A DNA stretch of 24,792 nucleotides, taken from assembly GCA_937877075.1 (NCBI GenBank), contig CALEGD010000088.1, forward strand, positions 1 to 24,792, written 5' to 3'. The stretch's first letter is position 1; each line of letters begins with the position of its first letter. Positions 6,686-14,521 of this stretch are shown piece by piece. The notes under the pieces are model-generated. The model made no database searches and was not told the origin of the DNA. It saw only the letters and a program-made list of their open reading frames with translations. Both the position numbers and the translations under genes were made by a program. The stretch is from an uncultured Acholeplasmatales bacterium (lineage in GTDB: Bacteria; Bacillota_I; Bacilli_A; ML615J-28; CAG-698).

Positions 6686-7528
6686 ATGCATATAAAACGA
6701 TTATCTTTTAGTAAGATCATTATTTATCTAGTTTTAAGTCTTTGGGCATTATTAACTATCTATCCCTTCATTTGGGTTTTACTTAATAGTTTTAAAGACA
6801 AAAACGTCATCCTCGTTGATTCCTTCAGTATTCCAATCACCACATTTACTTTTGATAATTATAAGGCCGCTGTTTTCGGCCGATACAATATTCTCAGAGC
6901 TTACATGAACAGCTTTATTATCTCCGGGTCGGTTGTTATCCTGGTACTGTTTATCACTACTTTTAGTTCTTTTGCACTGGCAAGATATGAATTCAAGGGT
7001 AAAAAATTCATTTACGGGATGATTATTGCTTGTATGATGTTTCCGATATTCTCAATCATCTTTCCACTTCATGAACTTCTTTTCAAAATGGGAATAAACG
7101 GTAAACATTTAGGAGTAATTCTCCCTCAAGTTGCCGGCAATCTTGCCTTTGCAACCATCCTCATAACCGGGTTCATTCAAAATATTCCAATTGACATCGA
7201 AGAATCAGCTTATCTTGATGGCGCCAATACAGTTCAAATTCTTTGGCACTTAATACTACCTATGTCAAAATCAGCCTTTTCTTCGGCTGCCATCTTTGTT
7301 TTCCTTTGGTCTTACAATGACCTCTTCTTACAAATGTTAATCCTCACCGATCGAAAAATGATGCCGGTTAGCGCTTTACTGAAAGAAATTAGTTCTAAAG
7401 AAGGCGGAACCAATTATGGGCTGATGGTTGCTGCCGTCGCCGTCATTGCTATTCCTATTATCATCATTTACTTTTTTCTCCAGAAAAACATTATAAAAGG
7501 ATTGACCGCCGGTGCGGTCAAAGGGTAA
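6686..7528 (+). CDS. Sugar ABC transporter permease (MalG/UgpE type)
   Basis: 280 aa. The N-terminal membrane helix (about residues 10-34) is followed by a periplasmic stretch, then five more hydrophobic segments and the EAA loop IEESAYLDGANTVQILWHL plus ILP (about 171-192). The C-terminal GLTAGAVKG is a well-conserved ending of MalG-type permeases. It forms the translocation pore with the preceding permease. The RBS AAGGAGG sits 5 nt before the ATG. Only 4 nt separate its stop from the ATG of the GH3-AraC gene, so the two are almost surely co-transcribed. Confidence 0.93.
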   Translation: MHIKRLSFSKIIIYLVLSLWALLTIYPFIWVLLNSFKDKNVILVDSFSIPITTFTFDNYKAAVFGRYNILRAYMNSFIISGSVVILVLFITTFSSFALARYEFKGKKFIYGMIIACMMFPIFSIIFPLHELLFKMGINGKHLGVILPQVAGNLAFATILITGFIQNIPIDIEESAYLDGANTVQILWHLILPMSKSAFSSAAIFVFLWSYNDLFLQMLILTDRKMMPVSALLKEISSKEGGTNYGLMVAAVAVIAIPIIIIYFFLQKNIIKGLTAGAVKG

Positions 7529-7532
7529 GTTT

Positions 7533-9395
7533 ATGACACTAGAACAAAAAATCGGTCAGTTAATGATGGTTGGTTGGCAAAGTAGCCATGCCAAGGATAT
7601 TATCGATTTAATAAAGAAATATCATTATGGTAATATTATTCTTTTCTCCAGAAATATTAAATCGGCAGAGCAACTACAAAAACTGACAACTGAAATTCAG
7701 GAAGCAGCCATAAAATACAATGGTGTTCCAGCCCTAATTTCAATCGATCAGGAAGGTGGGAGCGTTCGGAGAATCTACAATGGAGTAACCAACGTTCCCG
7801 GTCATATGGCAATTGGAGCAGCTTCTTTCGCCCGACCGAAGGTAGCTACAGAAATCGGGAAGATTCTTGGACGTGAATTAAAGAACCTGGGAGTTAATTT
7901 CATCCTTGCTCCGGTTGCCGACATCAATACTAATCCAATGAATCCGATTATCGGTATCCGTGCTTTCAGTGATGATCCGCATTTGGTTTCTAAATTAGCA
8001 AGCCAAATGAATCGGGCGATTCAAGAGGAAGGCGTTCTTTCCTGTTATAAGCATTTTATCGGTCACGGTGATGTCCATATTGATTCACATTTAGATTTAC
8101 CAAGTATTGATACTTCTTTAGAAGAACTAAGAACCTCGGAACTTATTCCCTATTCGGGATCTTATCAACCCGATGCTATTATGACCGCTCATATCTTGTA
8201 CCGAAAACTTGATGACCGTTTCCCAGCTTCGATCTCAAAAAAGATTATTTATGACCTTTTACGAAAGCAACTGGGTTATTCCGGTTTAATTGTCTCAGAC
8301 TGTCTGGAAATGGATGCCCTAACCAGGGCCTATTCCTTAGCGGGAGCCGTAATCTTTGCCATCCAAGCAAGTTGTGATATCCTGACTGTCAGCCATTCTT
8401 TTGGTAGGCAATTAATAGTTCGAAATTCCTTACTTGAAGCAGCAAAAAATGACCCAGGTTTTGAAGAAGAAATTGATCAAGCAATAATGCGGATCTTAAA
8501 ATATAAGGAAAAGTATTGCCTAAGTAGAAACCCAGAAATTGATTTCGAAAAGCATCAACTACTATCAGAAGCCGCTAGTCTAGCAAGCATTACAATTGCT
8601 TCAGGAAAACCATTCATCATCGATGAAGAAACCGTTGTCGTCGGTGTCACCAATTATGTCAGTTCGATAGCGGAAGATAAGAACATCGAAAATTTAGACA
8701 TTGCAAAAATATTAGGTGATGAATTTTCAATTGCTCATCTCAGTATCGATAATAAAAACTTTAATGTTAATGAGGTTCAAGATTTTGCCAGAGGCAAGAA
8801 AGTTATTCTTGCTTTATCGGATTCCCATTTAACTCTGGTTCAAAAGGTGCTCTACACCAATCTTATTCAGGCAAAAATTAGAATAATGCTCATTTCCTTA
8901 AGAACACCTTATGATGTACTAGGGCAAGGATTGCCGGAATGTCATATTTGTATTTATGAATACACCAAACTTTCCGTAAAATCTTTGATTGAAGTTTTAA
9001 AAGGGACTAAAGCCGAAGGTAGATTACCGGTAAAAATCCGCCCAATTAGCCAGCAAAAAGAGACAAAGAATTATCTTGTGGAAAGGGTAATCAGATATAT
9101 TGAAGAAAATTATGCGAAACAATTATCCTTAGAAAGTATTTCCGAAGAGTTCCTGATATCAAGCGGTTATCTTTGCCGTTTATTCAAGAAAAAAATCGGC
9201 ATTAATTTTGTTAATTATTTAAATATGATCCGAATGACCAAAGTTAAACATCTTCTTCTAACAACCAATCTGCGGATATTTGAAGTTGCCAATCTTTGTG
9301 GATATACTGATTTCAACTACTTTACAAAAGTCTTCAAGAAAACTACCGGGATGACTCCTACCTATTTTAGAAATAATTCAGGTTATTATGACTAA
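7533..9395 (+). CDS. GH3 beta-N-acetylhexosaminidase-type enzyme fused to an AraC-family DNA-binding domain
   Basis: 620 aa from the ATG at 7533, preferred over the in-frame GTG at 7512 that lies inside the permease gene. Residues 1 to about 310 are a GH3 N-terminal barrel of NagZ type: IGQLMMVGW near the start, IDQEGGSVRRI, then KHFIGHGDVHIDSHLDLP (173-190) with the Asp184-His186 acid/base pair typical of NagZ, and SDCLEMDAL with nucleophile Asp256. About 330-505 is an alpha/beta second domain ending in GRLPVKI, as in two-domain GH3 enzymes. About 516-620 is a complete AraC/XylS domain: first HTH LSLESISEEFLISSGYLCRL, second RIFEVANLCGYTDFNYFTKV, then the typical GMTP..FR ending. There is no signal peptide, so it is cytoplasmic. 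Inference: the enzyme hydrolyses an imported GlcNAc-type oligosaccharide and its occupancy could switch the DNA-binding part that controls this operon. Confidence 0.92.
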   Translation: MTLEQKIGQLMMVGWQSSHAKDIIDLIKKYHYGNIILFSRNIKSAEQLQKLTTEIQEAAIKYNGVPALISIDQEGGSVRRIYNGVTNVPGHMAIGAASFARPKVATEIGKILGRELKNLGVNFILAPVADINTNPMNPIIGIRAFSDDPHLVSKLASQMNRAIQEEGVLSCYKHFIGHGDVHIDSHLDLPSIDTSLEELRTSELIPYSGSYQPDAIMTAHILYRKLDDRFPASISKKIIYDLLRKQLGYSGLIVSDCLEMDALTRAYSLAGAVIFAIQASCDILTVSHSFGRQLIVRNSLLEAAKNDPGFEEEIDQAIMRILKYKEKYCLSRNPEIDFEKHQLLSEAASLASITIASGKPFIIDEETVVVGVTNYVSSIAEDKNIENLDIAKILGDEFSIAHLSIDNKNFNVNEVQDFARGKKVILALSDSHLTLVQKVLYTNLIQAKIRIMLISLRTPYDVLGQGLPECHICIYEYTKLSVKSLIEVLKGTKAEGRLPVKIRPISQQKETKNYLVERVIRYIEENYAKQLSLESISEEFLISSGYLCRLFKKKIGINFVNYLNMIRMTKVKHLLLTTNLRIFEVANLCGYTDFNYFTKVFKKTTGMTPTYFRNNSGYYD

Positions 9396-9423
9396 ATGGC
9401 TGTAAAAAAATAATCCGAAAAAT

Positions 9424-9466
9424 GGTGAAGCAATTAGGACAATCGATCCTTAACTTCACCTTTTTT
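9424..9466 (+). terminator. Terminator of the importer operon
   Basis: Outer stem GGTGAAG/CTTCACC with partial inner pairing (TTAGGA/TCCTTAA), followed by six T residues. Confidence 0.75.
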
Positions 9467-9652
9467 CATATCAGATTATATAACTTGGATTTTTCTTTTT
9501 ATGAAGATATTTAAATACCAATTTACTGCGTCTTGGTTTATAAAAAAGTTTGATTTGTGATAAAAATATGGTATTTTTAAAGAAATACTAAAATATTACA
9601 TAATTTACTATGATAATATGTTAGCCTTAATTAACGTAAGGATGGTGATGAT

Positions 9653-11035
9653 ATGAATAAAGCATTTGACTTTTTAGATGAAATTTCAAAAAACTGGAAA
9701 CTTGATGGATGGGAAGAAAATCCCAAATACTTCTACTTTTCTGAAGAGGTCAAAAGAATTTTAAGTGGAGAAATCTCATTTGTGATTGGTAGAAAAGGAA
9801 GTGGAAAGTCAACTATCAGTAAAAACATCATCCAAAATAATAGCAATGAAGTTGTAAAAAACATTAGTTTTTATAAAATGCCTTATGATGAAATTGAGAG
9901 GTTAGGAATAAAGGATACCTATGAAATGGTGTTATTTTGGAAATATATTATTTATTCTGAACTTTGTTTTATGATTAATGAAAACTCAGAAATAAAAGAA
10001 AATAATAAATTATTTAAACACTTATTTTCAACTGAAAATCCATTTAAAGAAATCATAAAGATTAAAAACTTAGCTATTAAAACACCATTGTTCTCTGCGG
10101 AAGTTAGCTTTGATGAAAAGAAATATACTATAAATGAACTAGTCGATAAAATGGAAACCATTATTTTTAATGAAAAGTTAAATAAAAGATACTTCTTGTT
10201 CTTTGATGAACTTGATTCAGGGTTTGATATTAATCGTTTTGATAATTATTTAGGAATTATCAAGGGATTACTAAAAAGTATCGCCTTTATAAAAAGGGAA
10301 TTAATTATTGGAAGTAAAAACAAATTCAATGTCTCGCCAATAGCATTCATAAGAGATGATATCTATGATAATATTTATGATAATGATAAGGCTAAATGGG
10401 AAGATAAAATAATCTATATCTCTTGGGATGAGAAATCAATTATGAAAATGTTGAACCATCGCATTTGTGCAATGGACTTATGTAATGCGAAAGAAGTTGA
10501 TTTTAATACTTCTTGGCTCAAGATCTGCAATGATAAATTAAATAAGAATTGCTCTTTTGAAGGATTTAAGAATCTTTCGCGTCAAACTCAGTATCGTCCA
10601 CGAGACTATATTAAATTCTTAGCAATAGCATCTAGAATTGCATTAGATAATAAAGCCAGAAAGATTAATAAGCATTATTTAAATCAGGCTAATCGTGAAT
10701 TTTCTGAATACTTACTTAAGGAAATGAAGGACGAACTTCATGTTTATATACCGAATATTGATGTAATCTTTTCAATTATTCAAGAAATTACATTCGAAAC
10801 AAATTCAAATAAATTTACTATTGGGGATTTCAAAGAAAAATTAGATGAAAGAAAAATCAAAAATGAATATTTAAATACTTTAAACTATTTGTTTCGTTTT
10901 GGTGTAATAGGTAATTATGATAATAATACTAACAAAGTTTATTTTAGTTTTAGAAACAATCAATTAAGTATCAATACAAAACAAAGCTTTATTATCCATC
11001 CCGGATTAAGAAAAGCACTTCAAATCTATAGTTAA
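9653..11035 (+). CDS. P-loop ATPase, Sll1717-like family
   Basis: 460 aa, no membrane segment. Walker A is GRKGSGKST (residues 46-54). The N-terminal context (FYFSEEVKRILSGEISFVI) is typical of P-loop ATPases annotated as the Sll1717 family. Walker B is FLFFDELD (Asp185, Glu186), and a conserved RQTQYRPRDYIKFL block (about 310) precedes a C-terminal helical/winged-helix-like part. The molecular role is not established. Related ATPases are found in accessory and defence gene sets, so a role in anti-phage defence or DNA transactions is possible but inferred. It is monocistronic, between two strong terminators, and visibly more AT-rich than the neighbouring operons, which suggests later acquisition. 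The start at 9653 follows AAGGATGGTGATG. Confidence 0.75.
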   Translation: MNKAFDFLDEISKNWKLDGWEENPKYFYFSEEVKRILSGEISFVIGRKGSGKSTISKNIIQNNSNEVVKNISFYKMPYDEIERLGIKDTYEMVLFWKYIIYSELCFMINENSEIKENNKLFKHLFSTENPFKEIIKIKNLAIKTPLFSAEVSFDEKKYTINELVDKMETIIFNEKLNKRYFLFFDELDSGFDINRFDNYLGIIKGLLKSIAFIKRELIIGSKNKFNVSPIAFIRDDIYDNIYDNDKAKWEDKIIYISWDEKSIMKMLNHRICAMDLCNAKEVDFNTSWLKICNDKLNKNCSFEGFKNLSRQTQYRPRDYIKFLAIASRIALDNKARKINKHYLNQANREFSEYLLKEMKDELHVYIPNIDVIFSIIQEITFETNSNKFTIGDFKEKLDERKIKNEYLNTLNYLFRFGVIGNYDNNTNKVYFSFRNNQLSINTKQSFIIHPGLRKALQIYS

Positions 11036-11067
11036 TAGAAATAAATTATAGTTTTAATATTCCAACA

Positions 11068-11093
11068 ATAAAACGGGCAAATGCCCGTTTTAT
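11068..11093. terminator. Bidirectional terminator between convergent genes
   Basis: An 11-bp perfect stem ATAAAACGGGC/GCCCGTTTTAT with a 4-nt loop. It carries A and T tracts on both sides and serves the ATPase gene (+) and the small gene at 11096-11272 (-). Confidence 0.85.
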
Positions 11094-11095
11094 GA

Positions 11096-11272
11096 TTATT
11101 TTACAGAGTCAAGTTTAATTTTCATTAACTTGGTCTCGAGGTCAAAAATAGCTTCTTGTTTTTCTTGGACCTTTTTAGAGTGGCCAAGCAAAGAGTAAGC
11201 ATCGCGTTTAAATTTTGAGATCTTTATTTGTTTGTTAAGATCACTGATTTTTGCTTGTAAATTGAAATTCAT
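11096..11272 (-). CDS. Small coiled-coil hypothetical protein
   Basis: 58 aa from the ATG at 11272, chosen because GGAAAGGAG lies 7 nt upstream. A longer frame would need a TTG at 11290 and would include that RBS. The protein is highly charged and helical throughout, with heptad-like spacing of I/L (NLQAKISDLNKQIKISKFKR and QEKQEAIFDLETKLMKIKL), so a short coiled coil is likely. I recognise no family. The terminator at 11068-11093 follows its stop, which supports a real transcript. Confidence 0.55.
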   Translation of the reverse strand: MNFNLQAKISDLNKQIKISKFKRDAYSLLGHSKKVQEKQEAIFDLETKLMKIKLDSVK

Positions 11273-11409
11273 ATGCCAGCTCCTTTCCAATTTGTGTTCT
11301 ACTAATATAACAAATTAAGTATTGTTTTTTTTAAGATTATTTAGATTTTAATGTCTTATTTATATTATTAAATCCACTGGTAATAATATAAACAATAGGA
11401 GGAAATTTT

Positions 11410-12186
11410 ATGGGAATGAGTTATAAAGGTGCAATCAGTTTTGGTTTAATTTATATCCCTATTGTCTTACATAATGTCGTTCAAAATACAAATATCAGTT
11501 TTAATCTGGTCGATAAAGAAACAATGAGCAGAATTAAATATAAGAAAACTTGTGTCGATTGTAATAATCAAGAAGTCTCGCAAAAGAATATTGTCAAAGG
11601 ATATGAATATTCAGAAGGAAAATATGTTATCTTTACGAATGAAGATTTTGAAAAAATCAAATCAAAAAAGGATAAAAACATAATTATTAATCAATTTGTA
11701 AACTTAAATGATATCGACCCTCTTTATTATGATAAAGCTTATTATGTCGTTCCCGAAAAAGGAGCAGAAAGAGCCTTTGCTTTATTAAAAGCAGCAATGG
11801 AAAAGGAAAAGAAAAGCGGGATTGCCAAGACAGTTCTTGGAACCAAGGAAACTCTAATCGCTTTAAGAGTCAAAAGTGGAATCATGTATTTAAATACTCT
11901 TCATTTTCATGAAGAACTCCGGCCTTATCCTTTTCCGGAAGCGAAAACAAAGCTTGATAAACAAGAGTTAAATCTGGCGATTACTCTTCTAAACACTCTG
12001 ACTAAACCTTTTGATATTACTGAATACAAAGATGAATATCGACTCAAGGTTGAACAAGCTATTCAAGCAAAGATTGCCGGTAAAGAAGTTGTCTTAAAAG
12101 ATGAAGGAGATATCAATCCGGCCCTTGACTTAATGACCGCTTTACAAGAGAGCTTAAGGAATATTGAAACCAATGCCAGAGCTTAA
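11410..12186 (+). CDS. ku: Ku protein, non-homologous end joining
   Basis: 258 aa, close to bacterial Ku length. The N-terminus SYKGAISFGLIYIPIVLHN is the family hallmark (W/Y-KG-ISFGL-IPV). Further blocks are NLVDKET, the CVDC pair near residues 49-52, IDPLYYDKAYYVVPEKGAERAFALL and the central HFHEELRPYPFPEA region. Homodimeric Ku threads onto broken DNA ends and recruits LigD. The gene starts 7 nt after AGGAGGA and overlaps the ligase gene by 14 nt, so the two are translated together. The basic C-terminal extension seen in some actinobacterial Ku proteins is absent. Confidence 0.95.
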   Translation: MGMSYKGAISFGLIYIPIVLHNVVQNTNISFNLVDKETMSRIKYKKTCVDCNNQEVSQKNIVKGYEYSEGKYVIFTNEDFEKIKSKKDKNIIINQFVNLNDIDPLYYDKAYYVVPEKGAERAFALLKAAMEKEKKSGIAKTVLGTKETLIALRVKSGIMYLNTLHFHEELRPYPFPEAKTKLDKQELNLAITLLNTLTKPFDITEYKDEYRLKVEQAIQAKIAGKEVVLKDEGDINPALDLMTALQESLRNIETNARA

Positions 12187-13099
12187 TATCAATAGTTTTG
12201 AAAACAAAAATATTGCACCGATGCTCTTTAAGGAAGCCGATGATGTTTTTAATAGTCCTGATTATCTTTATGAACTAAAATTTGATGGCATTAGGTGTCT
12301 CGCTTATTTAGATAACGACAAAACTACATTAATAAATAAACGAGGGAAAATTCTTAATCCAACCTATCCGGAACTGATGAGCCTTCATCAGAATGCTAAT
12401 CAAAAGCTGATTCTTGACGGAGAACTGGTAGTTTTTAAAGAAAGCAAACCTGATTTTTATGCACTTCAAAGAAGATCATTAATGACTGATCCTTTAAAAA
12501 TAAAGATTCAGATGAAACTTAATCCAGTAATCTATATAGCTTTTGACTTGCTTTTTTTAGAAAATCAACTTTTAATAAATATGCCTCTTTTTGAAAGAAA
12601 ACGGCTTTTAAAAACATCTTTAAAAGAAGATAAAAATCTTCTGATTTCAAAACATTTAGAAGGCAAGGGTAAAGAACTTTTTGAGATTGTAAAGGCGATG
12701 AATCTGGAAGGTATTGTTGCCAAGGAAAAAGAAAGTTTTTATTATCCCGGCAAGAGAAGTTCGGTTTGGTTGAAGATGAAAGTTTACCAAGAAGACGACC
12801 TTGTAATCTGCGGTTATATACCGAAAGAAAATAATATTATTGATTTGATCATGGGTCGTTATCTAGAGGGGAAATTAATCAGAGCAGGTAGGGTTATTAC
12901 CGGAAAATATAAAAGAGAAATCATAGACTATGCGAAAAAACATCCCTCGCCGCCATTATTTGATCAAGAAGAGGCAATTTGGATGGTACCAAATTTGGTC
13001 GGAACAGTCAGATATATGATGGAAACAAAAACTGGTGGTTTAAGACAACCGGTTTTTGTGGGTATCCGTGATGATAAAATTGGAAAAGACTTAATGTAA
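12173..13099 (+). CDS. ligD: ATP-dependent DNA ligase, LigD ligase-domain only
   Basis: 308 aa from the ATG at 12173. A TTG at 12164 in the same frame has a closer AAGGA and is the alternative start. Nucleotidyltransferase motif I is KFDGIR with the adenylated Lys36. Motif III is LDGELVVF (about 81-88), motif IV EGIVAKEKES, motif V SSVWLKMK, and an OB-fold follows with GYIPKE and GRVITG. This is the ligase module of LigD without the polymerase/primase and 3'-phosphoesterase modules. Together with the overlapping Ku gene it makes a minimal two-gene end-joining unit. Gap filling or end cleaning, if any, must come from other proteins. The last 9 nt overlap the convergent gene at 13091. Confidence 0.95.
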   Translation: MPELNINSFENKNIAPMLFKEADDVFNSPDYLYELKFDGIRCLAYLDNDKTTLINKRGKILNPTYPELMSLHQNANQKLILDGELVVFKESKPDFYALQRRSLMTDPLKIKIQMKLNPVIYIAFDLLFLENQLLINMPLFERKRLLKTSLKEDKNLLISKHLEGKGKELFEIVKAMNLEGIVAKEKESFYYPGKRSSVWLKMKVYQEDDLVICGYIPKENNIIDLIMGRYLEGKLIRAGRVITGKYKREIIDYAKKHPSPPLFDQEEAIWMVPNLVGTVRYMMETKTGGLRQPVFVGIRDDKIGKDLM

Positions 13100-13567
13100 T
13101 TCAAATTGATTCATCAATACGGTGTATTTCGCATTATACTTTTTAATTATCGGAACAATCATTTTTGTTTCATTTCGATTATTGGAAAAAATATCAACAA
13201 CTTTAAAATCTTCTCTTCCGGTTTCATATGGCATCAACTGGACTCCTATTTTTCTTAGTTCATCAATATATTCCTTTACATCTTCACCTTTAATAGTTGT
13301 AGAAATGCGCCAGAGTTGGTCCTTTTTCATTTTTTCAAGTATCCTTAAACCCATATAAACTCCAAAAAGATTTAATAAAAAAGTAATTGGGATACTGAAA
13401 TAAATCGGAATCTCATTTGAAACAAAATAGGTAATGGCAATATTCAAACTATGGGAGATTGCATTGATCAAAGCCGCAAAATGTTTTGGTCCCTTAATCA
13501 ATAAAACAGATTTGAATGTGGCAATTATTATATTCATAAATTGAAATAGAATAAATATCGTAATCAT
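13091..13567 (-). CDS. UPF0316/DUF5698-like membrane protein
   Basis: 158 aa. Two or three N-terminal membrane helices (about residues 1-20, 32-50 and 55-75) contain FKSVLLIKGPKHFAALI and FGVYMGLRILEK, resembling the membrane part of the UPF0316 group (YebE of Bacillus). The C-terminal half (IKGEDVKEYIDELRKIGVQL ... KYTVLMNQFELH) is a DUF2179-like soluble domain. The function is unknown. It converges with ligD with a 9-nt overlap and no terminator between them, so transcripts from the two genes overlap at their ends. RBS AAAGGAG. Confidence 0.65.
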   Translation of the reverse strand: MITIFILFQFMNIIIATFKSVLLIKGPKHFAALINAISHSLNIAITYFVSNEIPIYFSIPITFLLNLFGVYMGLRILEKMKKDQLWRISTTIKGEDVKEYIDELRKIGVQLMPYETGREDFKVVDIFSNNRNETKMIVPIIKKYNAKYTVLMNQFELH

Positions 13568-13599
13568 TCTAATTCTCCTTTCTTTATCAAAAAATAAAG

Positions 13600-13617
13600 T
13601 CCTTGATCTCTCAAGGA
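13600..13617 (-). promoter_or_regulatory. Hairpin in the 5' leader of the UPF0316-like gene
   Basis: TCCTTGA/TCAAGGA (7 bp, 4-nt loop), transcribed between the promoter at 13629-13657 and the start codon, followed in the transcript by CTTTATTTTTTG. It could be an attenuator or an mRNA-stabilising hairpin. Confidence 0.4.
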
Positions 13618-13628
13618 TTTATATATAT

Positions 13629-13657
13629 ATTATATCATATAATCACATTTTATGCAA
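13629..13657 (-). promoter_or_regulatory. Promoter of the UPF0316-like gene
   Basis: Minus-strand TTGCAT (13652-13657), a 17-nt spacer and TATAAT (13629-13634) preceded by TGA (extended -10). Confidence 0.75.
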
Positions 13658-13664
13658 GTTATTA

Positions 13665-13685
13665 GGCATGGTTTTAAACCATGCC
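13665..13685 (-). terminator. Hairpin terminator after the YwaF-like gene
   Basis: Stem GGCATGG/CCATGCC extended by TT/AA, 4 nt beyond the stop codon at 13690. The following T tract is poor, so this may be a weak terminator or a 3'-end stabiliser. Confidence 0.5.
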
Positions 13686-13689
13686 CTTA

Positions 13690-14426
13690 TTATTCATAAG
13701 CCAAAATTTTATTATGTTTTTGAAAATATGAGAGATAAAAATAGTCTAAAACATAGATTAAAGTTACGAGAACGATTGCCAGTGTTGAAATAACGAAGAG
13801 TTGAGGAACACCGGGAATTGTATAGGGCATTGTTGATCTAAAGAAAAGATAATCATGATGTGTATTAAATAATAATCCTTGTAGAACTTCTACATTAAAC
13901 ATTGTAATCAACAAGCCGATGAAAACTTGATAAATATTCTTCATATAAAGTTTATGGGTTCTTGTAATAAAGAGCACCATTGGTATTACGACAATTACAT
14001 AATGAGAAAAGATGCTGTCTAAGGTCGGAAAAGTTAGATAGCGATCGGTAAAAATTCCGTTGGGAATGATAAAAGTAAACAGTCCTCCTAGTAAACCGGT
14101 AACCAAAAAGAAATCTCTATCAAAAAGAATTGTTACAGAAAGGAAAATAGTATTAATATTACATAAATAAAACGGCCGGTAAGCCTCTAAAATGCTTTTA
14201 CTACCATCAAGTTCGAGTGCGCGCCGGAGAATGTAAATAGCCAAGCCGTTTCCGGCAATGATTTTCATTTTTCCGATAATATATTTTTCACTCTTATCTC
14301 TTAAAAGATAGGAAAATAAAACAATCGAAAAATAACAAAGATGACCGAATGAATACGAGTGGTGCCATAAGTAAAATCACCATGTCCAAATCCTTCAAAA
14401 AAGAATTTTCTAAATAAAGTTCGCAT
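13690..14426 (-). pseudogene. YwaF/TIGR02206-type membrane protein, with one frameshift near the start
   Basis: The long frame (192 aa from an internal ATG at 14268) has five or more membrane helices and the family pattern YRPFYLCNINTIFL ... FSHYVIVVIPMVLF ... LQGLLFNTHHDYLFF. The missing N-terminus lies in another minus frame from the ATG at 14426 (RBS GGAAGGA): MRTLFRKFFFEGFGHGDF, then IHSVIFVIF, ending at a stop at 14303. Adding one base to the run of five A residues at 14328-14332 joins the frames as VIF-SIVLFSYLLRDKSEKY and gives about 245 aa, the normal size with the first helix restored. Whether this is a real frameshift or a homopolymer error cannot be told. The function of the family is unknown. 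Confidence 0.75.
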
Positions 14427-14453
14427 TTTGTCCTTCCCCAAGTTTTGTCAAAA

Positions 14454-14484
14454 ATATCGAGATATAATATTATAACCTCGATAT
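14454..14484 (-). promoter_or_regulatory. Inverted-repeat operator over a -10 box, upstream of the YwaF-like gene
   Basis: Perfect 8-bp arms ATATCGAG and CTCGATAT with a 15-nt spacer that contains minus-strand TATAAT (14469-14474). The site lies about 30-60 nt upstream of the ATG at 14426, and a repressor bound here would cover the -10 box. No clear -35 is visible. Confidence 0.45.
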
Positions 14485-14521
14485 CCACTTTTGAAAAGGG
14501 GGAAAAAGAAGCAAGACTTTC

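Noticed and set aside
9653..13099. Mobile island carrying the ATPase, Ku and LigD
   Set aside because: No integrase, transposase, terminal repeats or duplicated tRNA end are visible, so only single-gene acquisition is suggested.
14294..14488. 64-aa minus-strand ORF upstream of the YwaF-like gene
   Set aside because: It runs in a different frame from the reconstructed N-terminus of that gene and includes its promoter region, so it is a shadow.
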